From: Oscillospiraceae bacterium
GTDB taxonomy: Bacteria > Bacillota > Clostridia > Oscillospirales > Ruminococcaceae
Direction of reading: 5' to 3'
Length of the DNA: 7,080 nt
Assembly: GCA_900752625.1 (NCBI GenBank)
Contig: CAADWC010000039.1
Coordinates: 1 to 7,080, forward strand
Shown here: positions 1-6,712 of the stretch, one piece after another
Numbering within the stretch: position 1 is the first letter of the stretch
Layout: every line of letters starts with the position of its first letter
Translations under genes and position numbers: made by a program
The notes under the pieces: model-generated
The model's database searches: none
Told to the model about the DNA's origin: nothing
Seen by the model: only the letters and a program-made list of their open reading frames with translations

Positions 1-1
1 G

Positions 2-52
2 GCGGCGCTTATAGCGGAATTTTTGGAAAGCGCGGGTGATATGAATGATTGA
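2..52 (+). CDS. C-terminal end of an upstream gene, possibly an M42 aminopeptidase (partial)
   Basis: Only the last 16 codons are in the window, read in frame 2. They encode an amphipathic helix-like tail (ALIAEFLESAG followed by DMND) and end in TGA at 50-52. The other two frames close earlier (TAG at 12-14, TGA at 37-39), with tails that look less like a protein end. The reading overlaps the next gene's ATG by 8 bases, a spacing repeated in the coupled genes downstream. M42 peptidase genes often occur in tandem in Clostridia, and their C-termini are helices of this general kind, so a second M42 enzyme is a reasonable guess. Sixteen residues cannot prove the family. Reading frame is moderately sure; identity is tentative. 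Confidence 0.45.
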   Translation, partial: AALIAEFLESAGDMND

Positions 53-1064
53 TGAACTCAAAACACTGTGTGGAATAAACGGTATTTCCGGTGACGAGGG
101 ATCCGTTGCGGAGTATATATGCTCCCAGCTGGACGGTATTGCAGAATATAAGGTTGATAATCTCGGCAGCATAATAGCTTTTAAGAAAGGAAGGAGAGCT
201 TCCGGCAAAAGAGTAATGGTTTCCGCTCATATGGATGAGGTCGGAATGATAGTTACTTACGTCAATCCCGACGGAACGTTAAAAATTTCCCCGGTGGGAG
301 GAATCGATCCGAGAGTTGTTTTCGGCAGAAGAGTCGAAATCGGAAAAGACAGAATATGCGGCGTTGTGGGAGGAAAGGCGGTATACAATCTCACAGCCGA
401 GGAAAGAAAAAAATCAGTGCCTTTTGATTCAATGACCGTGGATATCGGAACGGACAGCAGCGAAGAAACCTTAAAGCTGGTTTCCATCGGAGACAGCGTG
501 TGTTTTGTTTCAAAGTTTACCGAGTTCGGCGACGGTTTGTTGGCTTCAAAGGCTATAGACGACCGTGCAGGCTGTGCAATAATGCTGAAGCTTATAAGAG
601 AAGAGCTTGAATACGATACCTATTTTACTTTCGTGGTCCAGGAAGAGATAGGGCTGAGAGGATCGGCCTGCGCTGCGTATGCCGTAAATCCGGACGCTGC
701 GTTGGTACTTGAGTCTACCACTGCCGCCGATGTGCCGTCTGCGGCTGAGGAAAAAAGAGTATGCGCTCTTAAACGCGGCCCGGTAGTATCGTTTATGGAC
801 AGGCATACTATCTATGACAAAGAGCTTTATGCTCTTGCTTTCAAAACCGCAGAGGAACTTAAAATCCCTTGTCAGACCAAATCCATGATTGCCGGAGGAA
901 ACGACGCTGGGGCGATCCATGTGTCCCGTACGGGAGTCAGAACGGCGGCAATCTCGCTTCCGTGCAGATATCTTCATTCTCCCTATTGTGTAATAGCACG
1001 TGAGGATTTAGAGAATTCATATCTGTTGGCTAAAAATTTTATCGACAGGATCCATTACAGATGA
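45..1064 (+). CDS. M42 family metallopeptidase (glutamyl/deblocking aminopeptidase type)
   Basis: This 339-residue protein is the normal size for the M42 family: cytosolic co-catalytic zinc/cobalt aminopeptidases that form large tetrahedral assemblies and trim short peptides. The family's active-site motifs appear in order: AHMDEVG at 61-67 (metal ligand H62, D64), AIDDRAG at 170-176 (bridging D172 or D173), QEEIGLRGS at 199-207 (general base E200, ligand E201), VLESTTAADVP at 221-231 and a final ligand H311 in RYLHSP. The GGxDAG stretch near 284-289 is also typical. The ligand after the EE motif is Glu (E223), where many described members have Asp. No signal peptide is seen. The start ATG at 45 sits inside the tail of the preceding gene; only a weak GGAAAG (25-30) lies 14 bases upstream, so translational coupling is likely. 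Its TGA overlaps the next ATG as ATGA. Family assignment is firm; substrate preference cannot be told. Confidence 0.93.
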   Translation: MIDELKTLCGINGISGDEGSVAEYICSQLDGIAEYKVDNLGSIIAFKKGRRASGKRVMVSAHMDEVGMIVTYVNPDGTLKISPVGGIDPRVVFGRRVEIGKDRICGVVGGKAVYNLTAEERKKSVPFDSMTVDIGTDSSEETLKLVSIGDSVCFVSKFTEFGDGLLASKAIDDRAGCAIMLKLIREELEYDTYFTFVVQEEIGLRGSACAAYAVNPDAALVLESTTAADVPSAAEEKRVCALKRGPVVSFMDRHTIYDKELYALAFKTAEELKIPCQTKSMIAGGNDAGAIHVSRTGVRTAAISLPCRYLHSPYCVIAREDLENSYLLAKNFIDRIHYR

Positions 1065-1843
1065 TAGAACGGACATATGACGTTGATTCAGCGCTGCTTG
1101 ACAGGCTGAAACCAAATCACTACACCAGAAGAATAAAATCTCATTTTCAGGCTTACGGAACAAAGTATGATTTTCTGCGATTTTTTAATATCAGTCGAAG
1201 CGGTTCATATATAGGTCTGATATGCGTGTTTAATTCCTCGATGCTTATTTCCACCTGTTTGAATTCCGGGACAGATGAGGAAACTGCGGAGGAAATTTCA
1301 GGATTTATTAAATTGAACAAGCCGTTTTCAGTGGAGCTTGAGCCGGATCTGGCGCAAAAGGTTATCGGATATATTTTGGACGATTATTATGCCGATAGAC
1401 GCACTGAATTCCATTTTGCGGCAACGAACTCCCTGCCCGATATGCAGGTGGACGAGCTTCCCAGGCTTGACGACGTTTTTGAAATTCTGCGGCAGAGCTT
1501 TCCCGATCTTGCTGGATCTTATGAGCTTTGGCTGACCGATACCTCGCATAGGGTTAGAAGAGGCTTGTCACAATCGTTTTTGCTCGGGAATTATACTACT
1601 GCGACAATACAGTATATAATAGACGGCGTTGCGCTTGTGGGACACGTCGCTACAATCCCGTCGGAGCGGGGAAAGCTTCACGCAAGAAGCCTTCTGTACT
1701 GGATAGGGGAAAGACTTACCGCAGACGGATTTTCAGTGCGGCTGTTCGCCCGTCCTCACAGAGTAAGCTACTATGAAGAAATAGGCTTTAAGGAAGCTGC
1801 CGCAGATTATGTTTTAGAGAGGAAAACTGATAATGACAGATAG
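1061..1843 (+). CDS. GNAT family N-acetyltransferase with unrecognised N-terminal domain
   Basis: The protein has 260 residues. The C-terminal part (about 145-255) has the GNAT fold pattern: a strand ending VGHVATIP (193-200), an acetyl-CoA pyrophosphate loop-like turn and helix start SERGKLHARSLL (201-212), and the motif-B signature SYYEEIGFKE (236-245), with the Tyr-Tyr-Glu...GF core seen in many GNATs. The loop is a relaxed version of the usual Q/RxxGxG/A. The first 130 or so residues match no domain I recognise; they read as mixed alpha/beta with no membrane segment or signal peptide, and could be a degenerate GNAT half. The gene starts within the M42 stop (ATGA), with AGGA at 1047-1050 ten bases upstream, and overlaps the next gene by 11 bases. 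Substrate is unknown; the coupling to a peptidase and a PLP lyase hints at amino-acid or peptide acetylation, which is inference only. Confidence 0.8.
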   Translation: MIERTYDVDSALLDRLKPNHYTRRIKSHFQAYGTKYDFLRFFNISRSGSYIGLICVFNSSMLISTCLNSGTDEETAEEISGFIKLNKPFSVELEPDLAQKVIGYILDDYYADRRTEFHFAATNSLPDMQVDELPRLDDVFEILRQSFPDLAGSYELWLTDTSHRVRRGLSQSFLLGNYTTATIQYIIDGVALVGHVATIPSERGKLHARSLLYWIGERLTADGFSVRLFARPHRVSYYEEIGFKEAAADYVLERKTDNDR

Positions 1844-3104
1844 CTTTTTTGATATAGACGAAAAAATACTGGATATTGCCGGAAAAGCGCAGGATGAATG
1901 TGCAAAAATGTTTGACAGAATTGACGAAATTGCCGAATATAACGGCAGAAAGGTTCTGTCTGCGTTTATCAGAAATAAAGTAAGCGAGGGTTGTCTTAAA
2001 GGAACGACAGGCTACGGCTACGGAGATATGGGAAGGGATACTCTTGACAAGGTTTTCGCCGACGCTTTCGGCGGCGAGGACGCAATAGTAAGGCATACCT
2101 TCGTGAATGGAACCCATGCGCTTTCAACTGCGCTTTTCGGGGTTCTAAGAACGGGGGATACGCTGCTTGCAATGACCGGAAAGCCTTACGATACCCTTGA
2201 GGAAGTGATCGGCATAAGGGGAGAGAAAGGCAACGGCTCGTTAAAGGATTTCGGAGTAAATTATATTCAGGCGGATCTGCTTGACGATAAATACCCTGAC
2301 TACGACGCTATAGCCCGCCTTGCGCCTAAGGCTAAGGTGGCGTATATTCAGCGTTCAAGGGGATATTCTTTGCGTCCGTCGCTTACTGTGGATATTATCG
2401 GAAAAATGGCAGAGGCTGCAAAGAGTGCAAACCCTGATATAATCGTTATGGTGGATAACTGCTACGGAGAATTTGTTGAAAAGCGGGAGCCCCTTTCTGT
2501 CGGTGCGGATCTGATCGTTGGTTCGCTTATAAAAAATCCCGGCGGCGGGATAGCTTCTACAGGCGGATACATATGCGGCAGAGCCGATCTTGTGGAAAAA
2601 TGTGCCGACAGACTTACCTGCGTCGGAATGGGCAAAGAGGTGGGCTGTTCTCTGGGGCAGAACCGGGAGATGTATCTGGGCTTTTTCCTTGCTCCTCAGA
2701 CCGTTGCGGCGGCGTTGAAAACCTCTGTTTTTGCCTGCCGCTTCTTTGAAAAGCTGGGCTATAGGACGCTTCCAGAAAGCGGAGAGGAGAGAACTGATAT
2801 TATCGCCTCGATACTGCTGGAAAACGAGGAGAACCTGACGGCTTTCTGTCAGGGCATCCAGAAAGGCTCTCCTGTAGACAGCTATGTTACTCCCGAGGCC
2901 TGGGATATGCCGGGTTATGACAGTAAAGTTATAATGGCTGCGGGAGCGTTTACGATGGGAGCTTCAATAGAGCTTTCAGCTGATGCACCGATAAGAGAAC
3001 CGTTTGCCGCATGGCTCCAGGGCGGAATAACTTATCCGTCCGGAAAGTCGGGCGTAATGCTTGCCGCTCAGGAAATGTTTAAAAAAGGACTTATAAACAT
3101 ATAA
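1833..3104 (+). CDS. PLP-dependent methionine gamma-lyase family / aluminium-resistance-type protein (YnbB-like)
   Basis: This 423-residue protein has the layout of the fold-type I PLP family annotated as 'aluminium resistance protein' or methionine gamma-lyase family (B. subtilis YnbB). Family blocks seen: a glycine/tyrosine-rich segment GTTGYGYGDMGRDTLD (57-72), FVNGTHALSTALFGVLRTGD (90-109) for cofactor phosphate binding, MVDNCYGEF (206-214) with the pyridine-nitrogen Asp D208, and the Schiff-base lysine K234 in SLIKNPGGG (231-239). GMGKEVGCSLG (265-275) and FLAPQTVAAALK (285-296) follow. The expected chemistry is elimination on a sulfur amino acid in the cytosol, but the family's true substrate is poorly established and the metal-resistance name is historical. 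The start ATG lies 11 bases inside the acetyltransferase gene, with AGAGG (1818-1822) 10 bases upstream, a good site. All PLP-binding residues appear intact. Family assignment is strong; biochemical role is open. Confidence 0.92.
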   Translation: MTDSFFDIDEKILDIAGKAQDECAKMFDRIDEIAEYNGRKVLSAFIRNKVSEGCLKGTTGYGYGDMGRDTLDKVFADAFGGEDAIVRHTFVNGTHALSTALFGVLRTGDTLLAMTGKPYDTLEEVIGIRGEKGNGSLKDFGVNYIQADLLDDKYPDYDAIARLAPKAKVAYIQRSRGYSLRPSLTVDIIGKMAEAAKSANPDIIVMVDNCYGEFVEKREPLSVGADLIVGSLIKNPGGGIASTGGYICGRADLVEKCADRLTCVGMGKEVGCSLGQNREMYLGFFLAPQTVAAALKTSVFACRFFEKLGYRTLPESGEERTDIIASILLENEENLTAFCQGIQKGSPVDSYVTPEAWDMPGYDSKVIMAAGAFTMGASIELSADAPIREPFAAWLQGGITYPSGKSGVMLAAQEMFKKGLINI

Positions 3105-3110
3105 TATAAT
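3100..3110 (+). promoter_or_regulatory. possible internal promoter -10 region upstream of hprK (tandem TATAAT)
   Basis: Two overlapping perfect TATAAT hexamers lie at 3100-3105 and 3105-3110, straddling the TAA stop of the PLP-enzyme gene. Transcription from the first would begin near 3112 and just include the hprK ribosome binding site at 3115-3120. No good -35 box is visible at 16-18 bases upstream, where the sequence is around TGTTTA or AAAAAG, and there is no TG extension. AT-rich stop regions can produce this by chance, so this is a weak call. Confidence 0.25.
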
Positions 3111-3114
3111 ACCG

Positions 3115-3120
3115 AAAGGA
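3115..3120 (+). promoter_or_regulatory. ribosome binding site that decides the hprK start
   Basis: AAAGGA ends directly against the first in-frame ATG at 3121, leaving no spacer, but lies 9 bases before the second in-frame ATG at 3130. Ribosome geometry therefore favours 3130, which gives a protein beginning MAEIFTVS, close to the usual HprK N-terminus. Confidence 0.6.
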
Positions 3121-3129
3121 ATGAAAATT

Positions 3130-4089
3130 ATGGCAGAGATTTTTACCGTTTCAATTGCTGAGATCGCAGACGAACTGAAGCTTGAGATTATTTATGCTCC
3201 TAAAGATCCGGCAGAACTGCTGATTTCGGATAACGACTGCAATCGTCCGGGACTTCAGCTTATGGGCTTTTACGAGTATTTCAATGCGGAGCGTACTCAG
3301 ATCTGCGGAAATATGGAATTTGCATATCTGGCATCTCTTGACGAAGCGACGCGCCGTCAGCGTATAGATGCGCTTTTTGCAACAAAAATACCGTTGTTTG
3401 TTGTGGCGAGAGGTCATGAGCTTTATCCGGAAATGCTGGAGATCGCTCAAAAATACGAGGTTCCTATTGCGCGTACTGAGGACAGTACTACTGCGTTTGT
3501 CGCTGCTCTTATATCGTTTCTCAATGTTAAGCTTGCTCCGAGGATCACTCGCCACGGAGTGCTTATCGAGGTTTACGGCGAAGGAATACTTATCGTCGGA
3601 GAAAGCGGCGTCGGTAAATCCGAAACGGCTATCGAACTTGTAAAAAGAGGACATCGTCTTGTTGCCGATGACGCGGTAGAAATACGCAGAGTATCAAGTT
3701 ACAGCCTTGTAGGTTCTTCACCTGACAATATCAGGCATTTTCTGGAGCTGAGAGGAATAGGTATAATAAATACCCGTCGTCTTTTCGGTATGGGAGCTGT
3801 TAAGGTTACGGAAAAGATTGATCTGATCGTTGAGCTTGAGCCGTGGGACAGCGAAAAGCTTTACGACAGAATGGGAGTAGACAATCAATATACAACCATC
3901 CTGGGCGTAAAGGTCCCGAGTCTTACTATACCTATCAAGCCTGGTCGTAACCTTGCAGTTATTCTCGAGGTTGCCGCAATGAACAACCGTCAGAAGAAGA
4001 TGGGTTACAATGCGGCTCAGGAGTTGCTGAACAACCTCGGACTTCAGATGGACAATAAGGATACCGTTAAAAACTGGGACACTGTCTGA
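3130..4089 (+). CDS. hprK: HPr kinase/phosphorylase
   Basis: This bifunctional cytosolic enzyme phosphorylates HPr on a regulatory serine using ATP or pyrophosphate and reverses the reaction with phosphate. It sets carbon catabolite repression through CcpA and sugar uptake by the PTS. At 319 residues from the preferred start it is of normal family length (about 310). An N-terminal regulatory domain spans roughly 1-125. The kinase domain follows, with the catalytic RHG (H142), Walker A GESGVGKS (157-164), the Asp pair in VADDAV (D180, D181), the HprK signature around ELRGIGIINTRRLFGMGAV (206-224) and the PIKPGRNLAVILEVAAMNN segment near 268-286. All key residues are present. An ATG at 3121 in the same frame would add MKI but leaves no spacer to the AAAGGA site. 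It lies 25 bases after the PLP enzyme, and its TGA shares one base with a downstream ATG at 4089. HPr itself is not in this window. Very sure. Confidence 0.97.
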   Translation: MAEIFTVSIAEIADELKLEIIYAPKDPAELLISDNDCNRPGLQLMGFYEYFNAERTQICGNMEFAYLASLDEATRRQRIDALFATKIPLFVVARGHELYPEMLEIAQKYEVPIARTEDSTTAFVAALISFLNVKLAPRITRHGVLIEVYGEGILIVGESGVGKSETAIELVKRGHRLVADDAVEIRRVSSYSLVGSSPDNIRHFLELRGIGIINTRRLFGMGAVKVTEKIDLIVELEPWDSEKLYDRMGVDNQYTTILGVKVPSLTIPIKPGRNLAVILEVAAMNNRQKKMGYNAAQELLNNLGLQMDNKDTVKNWDTV

Positions 4090-4106
4090 TGGAAATTTCA
4101 AATAAC

Positions 4107-4117
4107 GGAGCGGAAAG
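4107..4117 (+). promoter_or_regulatory. ribosome binding site supporting the inner PHP-gene start
   Basis: The string GGAGCGGAAAG provides two purine-rich cores, GGAG (4107-4110) 11 bases and GGAAAG (4112-4117) 4 bases before the ATG at 4122. Nothing comparable precedes the outer ATG at 4089, where the upstream bases are CACTGTC. The outer start could still be used by coupling through its TGATG overlap with hprK. Confidence 0.4.
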
Positions 4118-4121
4118 ACAA

Positions 4122-4844
4122 ATGATAATTCAAGCGGATCTTCACACACATACAATAGCTTCTACCCATGCATATTCCACTATCTCGGAAAATTGCGCCT
4201 GGGCAGAGAAACACTGTCTTAAAGCAGTTGCGATGACCGATCATGCAATGAAAATGCCTGACTCACCTCATGTATGGCATTTTGAAAACCTGAAAGCGCT
4301 TCCGAGAAAGATAAGCGGCGTTACGGTTCTGAGAGGAATAGAAGCGGATATTATTGACGACTGCGGAAATCTTGACGTTGACGAAAAGCTGCTTTCAAAG
4401 CTTGAATGGGTAGTCGCTTCCATGCACAAGTGGACCTATGAACCGACAACAGCTGAAAATCACACAAAAGCTTATCTTGCCATTTGTGAAAATCCCTATG
4501 TTGACGTTATAGGTCATTGCACCACAGATATGTTTCCTTTTGATATGGATCGCTGCGTTAAGAAATTCAAGGAGTACGGCAAGCTGGTTGAAATAAACGA
4601 AAGCTCGATAAACAACAAGAAAGGCTCCCGACGCAACAGTTATGAGCTGTTAAAGCTTTGTAAAAAATACGAGGTTACCGTTACTGTGGACTCAGATTGT
4701 CATTTCTGTCAGTCGATAGGTCAGATTCCGTCTGCCTCCGGGATCCTGGAGGAGCTTGATTTCCCTCAGAAGCTTGTAATAAATGCCGAATGGGGGCGCG
4801 TAAGGGAATATATAACATCCAAGCGCGGAGATATTGGTATCTGA
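4122..4844 (+). CDS. PHP domain metal-dependent phosphatase, YcdX type
   Basis: This protein of 240 residues (251 if started at 4089) resembles E. coli YcdX (245 residues), a cytosolic PHP-fold phosphatase with a trinuclear zinc site. From the 4122 start the metal-ligand set is complete: H8 and H10 in DLHTHT, H16 in ASTHAYST, D40/H41 in MTDHA, E74 in RGIEADI, H102 in ASMHKW, H132 in VIGHC, and D192/H194 in DSDCHF. These positions nearly coincide with those known for YcdX, which is why I prefer the inner start; the outer one adds MEISNNGAERQ, which has no family counterpart. Physiological substrate is unknown; histidinol-phosphatase-like annotations are common for this fold, but no histidine genes are nearby. 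It sits between hprK and murB in one apparent operon, so a sugar-phosphate or nucleotide-phosphate substrate is conceivable but unproven. Family call is strong. Confidence 0.93.
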   Translation: MIIQADLHTHTIASTHAYSTISENCAWAEKHCLKAVAMTDHAMKMPDSPHVWHFENLKALPRKISGVTVLRGIEADIIDDCGNLDVDEKLLSKLEWVVASMHKWTYEPTTAENHTKAYLAICENPYVDVIGHCTTDMFPFDMDRCVKKFKEYGKLVEINESSINNKKGSRRNSYELLKLCKKYEVTVTVDSDCHFCQSIGQIPSASGILEELDFPQKLVINAEWGRVREYITSKRGDIGI

Positions 4845-4911
4845 CGACTTTATTGTCATTAAATTATTCCGGATACGCTGTATCTGTAAAAAGAAGGGTT
4901 TGGTCAATCAG
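4845..4911 (+). other. murB leader, the only sizeable intergenic gap in the window
   Basis: These 67 bases separate the PHP stop from the murB ATG. They contain a small hairpin (4870-4886) and an AGAAGGG ribosome binding site (4892-4898). A TTGTCA at 4853-4858 could pass for a -35 box, but no -10 hexamer lies at a proper distance (TATCTG at 4881 is 22 bases away), so no promoter is called. No run of T follows the hairpin, so it is not an intrinsic terminator. Confidence 0.5.
4870..4886 (+). repeat. short inverted repeat / hairpin in the murB leader
   Basis: CGGATAC and GTATCTG pair over 7 positions (one G-U) around a GCT loop. It is not followed by a T-run on either strand, which argues against a terminator. 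It ends 5 bases before the murB ribosome binding site. It might be an operator half-site pair or an RNA stability/processing element, or chance. Confidence 0.35.
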
Positions 4912-5835
4912 ATGAATACGGAACAGCTTTGTATCCTTGCGCGTAAGCTTGGGTGCAGAATACTGATCAACAGAAAGCTAAGGGATTTCACTACCTTCAG
5001 GGTAGGCGGAGAATGTCCCGTTATAATAGAGATCAACAGCGAAAATTCCCTTGCCGAGCTGGTAAAATTCAGCAATCAGAACCGGCTTCGCACTATGGTT
5101 ATCGGAAAGGGCTCAAATATGCTGTGCGACGATAAGGGATTTGACGGAGCTGTCTTTCTTATGGGAAACGAATTTTCAAAGATACGCCTGATCGATGACG
5201 TTACCGTTGAAGCCGAGGCCGGATGTCCGCTCATCAGGCTGTGCCGTTTTGCGCTGGAGAACTCTCTGGGCGGACTTGAGTTTGCCTACGGTATACCAGG
5301 TACGGTAGGGGGAGCGGTTTATATGAACGCCGGAGCCTACGGCGGTGAAATAAAGAATGTGATACAGTCTGCAAGAGCGGCTGATTCTGACGGAAATATT
5401 TCGGAATTTTCAAAGGAAGAAATGGAGCTTTCCTATCGAACCAGCGTTTTTCAGCGCAGGAACAGTATTATAACGAAAGCCGTTTTCAAGCTACATAAGG
5501 CTGAAAAGTCCGAAATCGAGGCGAGGATGAACGAGCTTATGGCGAGGCGTAAGGAAAAGCAGCCTCTTGAATATCCTAATGCCGGGTCTACCTTTAAGCG
5601 TCCGCAGGGACAATTTGCCGGAAAGCTTATCCAGGACTGCGGGCTAAAGGGAGTCAGTATAGGCGGAGCACAGGTTTCCGAAAAGCACAGCGGATTTGTT
5701 ATAAATACGGGAAATGCTACTTCCGACGATATAAAGCGGCTTATTGAAAAGGTACAGCAGACAGTTCTTGAAAAAACCGGATATTTTCTTGAATGCGAAG
5801 TAAGGATAATTCCATACAGCAAAGAAACTGACTAA
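4912..5835 (+). CDS. murB: UDP-N-acetylenolpyruvoylglucosamine reductase (MurB)
   Basis: MurB is a cytosolic FAD enzyme that reduces UDP-GlcNAc-enolpyruvate to UDP-MurNAc with NADPH, the second committed step of peptidoglycan synthesis. At 307 residues it is typical of the Gram-positive (type II) form. Visible motifs: TTFRVGG (27-33), GKGSNMLCDD (65-74) and AYGIPGTVGGAVYMNAGAYG (125-144) for FAD binding; SYRTS (174-178) with substrate-binding Y175/R176; PNAGSTFKRP (222-231) with the proton-donor Ser S226; GGAQVSEKHSGFVIN (251-265); and the second catalytic acid E296 in LECEVRI. The start ATG at 4912 follows AGAAGGG (4892-4898) by 13 bases, slightly long. A further TTG at 4834, overlapping the PHP gene, would add 26 residues unlike any MurB, and a TTG at 4900 sits too close to the ribosome site. 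It leads into rapZ with a 16-base gap. Very sure. Confidence 0.97.
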   Translation: MNTEQLCILARKLGCRILINRKLRDFTTFRVGGECPVIIEINSENSLAELVKFSNQNRLRTMVIGKGSNMLCDDKGFDGAVFLMGNEFSKIRLIDDVTVEAEAGCPLIRLCRFALENSLGGLEFAYGIPGTVGGAVYMNAGAYGGEIKNVIQSARAADSDGNISEFSKEEMELSYRTSVFQRRNSIITKAVFKLHKAEKSEIEARMNELMARRKEKQPLEYPNAGSTFKRPQGQFAGKLIQDCGLKGVSIGGAQVSEKHSGFVINTGNATSDDIKRLIEKVQQTVLEKTGYFLECEVRIIPYSKETD

Positions 5836-5838
5836 ACT

Positions 5839-5843
5839 GGAGG
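5839..5843 (+). promoter_or_regulatory. strong ribosome binding site of rapZ
   Basis: GGAGG lies 8 bases before the ATG at 5852, the best-matching Shine-Dalgarno site in the window, and fixes the rapZ start. Confidence 0.8.
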
Positions 5844-5851
5844 AAAAGCGT

Positions 5852-6712
5852 ATGCAGTTTTTAATAGTAACGGGTTTATCGGGATCGGGAAAATCAAGTG
5901 CGGTCAATATTCTGGAGGATATCGGCTATTATTGCATTGATAATATGCCGCCGGAGCTGATAACAAAGTTTGCCGACATATGCTCCCAGTCTGACGGAAA
6001 GATCGAAAAGGTTGCATTTGTGATCGATATCAGAGGCGGAGATCTGTTTTTAAAGCTGAACGATACTATAACCCAGCTGAAAGCTGCTCATGTCAATCTT
6101 AAAATACTATTTCTCGATTCGGCGGATGACGTAATCGTACGGCGGTATAAGGAGACCCGAAGAAAGCATCCTTTGGATGAGGTTTCATACGGCAACATCA
6201 GAAAGGCAATAGAAACCGAACGGGAAATTCTTATACCGGTCAAGGCAGTGGCGGATTATTATATTGATACTTCCTCTACGTCGCTGGGCGAATTCAGGGA
6301 AAGAATGTATTCTATGTTCCTTGAACCGGGGGAGGATTACATGAGGATAGACGTGCGTTCCTTCGGCTTCAAATTCGGTTCTTTCAGCGAGGGTGATCTT
6401 ATATTTGACGTAAGGTGTCTGCCGAACCCTTATTACATACCGGAGCTTAAGGATAAAACAGGTCTGTCCGACGAAGTATCAGGATATGTAATGAAGTTCG
6501 ACGAGGCGAAACAGCTTTATGCAAAGCTTGCCGATCTTGTGGATTTTCTTATTCCGCTTTATGAACGTGAAGGAAAATCCCAGCTGGTGATAGCTTTCGG
6601 CTGTACGGGCGGAAAGCACAGAAGCGTAACCTTTGCCGAGGCTATGGCAAAGCATTTGAAGGAGAGCGGACACAAAGTAAGGATATCGCACAGAGATATT
6701 GATAAACATTAA
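5852..6712 (+). CDS. rapZ: RNase adapter RapZ / YvcJ-family nucleotide-binding protein
   Basis: This 286-residue protein has the normal RapZ/YvcJ length. The N-terminal P-loop kinase-like domain carries Walker A GLSGSGKSSA (8-17), the family's CIDNMPPELI (28-37), a Walker B-like strand ILFLDS (85-90) and RRYKETRRKHPL (97-108). The C-terminal domain has VRSFGFKFG (168-176), DVRCLPNPYY (186-195) and GCTGGKHRSVTFAEA (250-264), ending in HRDIDKH. In enterobacteria RapZ binds glucosamine-6-phosphate and targets the GlmZ small RNA for RNase E. In Bacillota, which lack GlmZ, YvcJ hydrolyses nucleotides and its role is less clear, with effects on competence reported in B. subtilis. It directly follows murB and precedes whiA by 18 bases, and is probably co-transcribed with both. 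All nucleotide-binding residues are intact. Family assignment is very sure; mechanism in this organism is not. Confidence 0.96.
   Translation: MQFLIVTGLSGSGKSSAVNILEDIGYYCIDNMPPELITKFADICSQSDGKIEKVAFVIDIRGGDLFLKLNDTITQLKAAHVNLKILFLDSADDVIVRRYKETRRKHPLDEVSYGNIRKAIETEREILIPVKAVADYYIDTSSTSLGEFRERMYSMFLEPGEDYMRIDVRSFGFKFGSFSEGDLIFDVRCLPNPYYIPELKDKTGLSDEVSGYVMKFDEAKQLYAKLADLVDFLIPLYEREGKSQLVIAFGCTGGKHRSVTFAEAMAKHLKESGHKVRISHRDIDKH

Noticed and set aside
116..127. Shared 12-mer ATATGCTCCCAG in the M42 gene and in rapZ (around 5979-5990)
   Set aside because: Both lie in coding sequence and encode the same residues (ICSQ) by similar codon choice; no other features suggest a functional repeat.
546..977. 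143-codon open frame on the minus strand inside the M42 gene
   Set aside because: It lies entirely antisense to a gene with intact catalytic motifs; its translation is rich in Arg/Ser and shows no domain or ribosome site.
3151..3654. 167-codon open frame on the minus strand inside hprK
   Set aside because: It mirrors the codon pattern of hprK on the opposite strand and its product has no recognisable motif.
3718..4155. 145-codon minus-strand frame across the hprK/PHP junction
   Set aside because: It spans two well-supported plus-strand genes and has no family resemblance.
4853..4886. Possible promoter in the murB leader (TTGTCA ... TATCTG)
   Set aside because: The spacer is 22 bases, too long for a sigma-70/SigA promoter, and no better -10 lies at 16-18 bases.
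4834..4911. 26-residue N-terminal extension of MurB from a TTG at 4834
   Set aside because: The extension overlaps the PHP gene, begins with a rare start codon lacking a good ribosome site, and does not resemble MurB; the ATG at 4912 gives the usual length.
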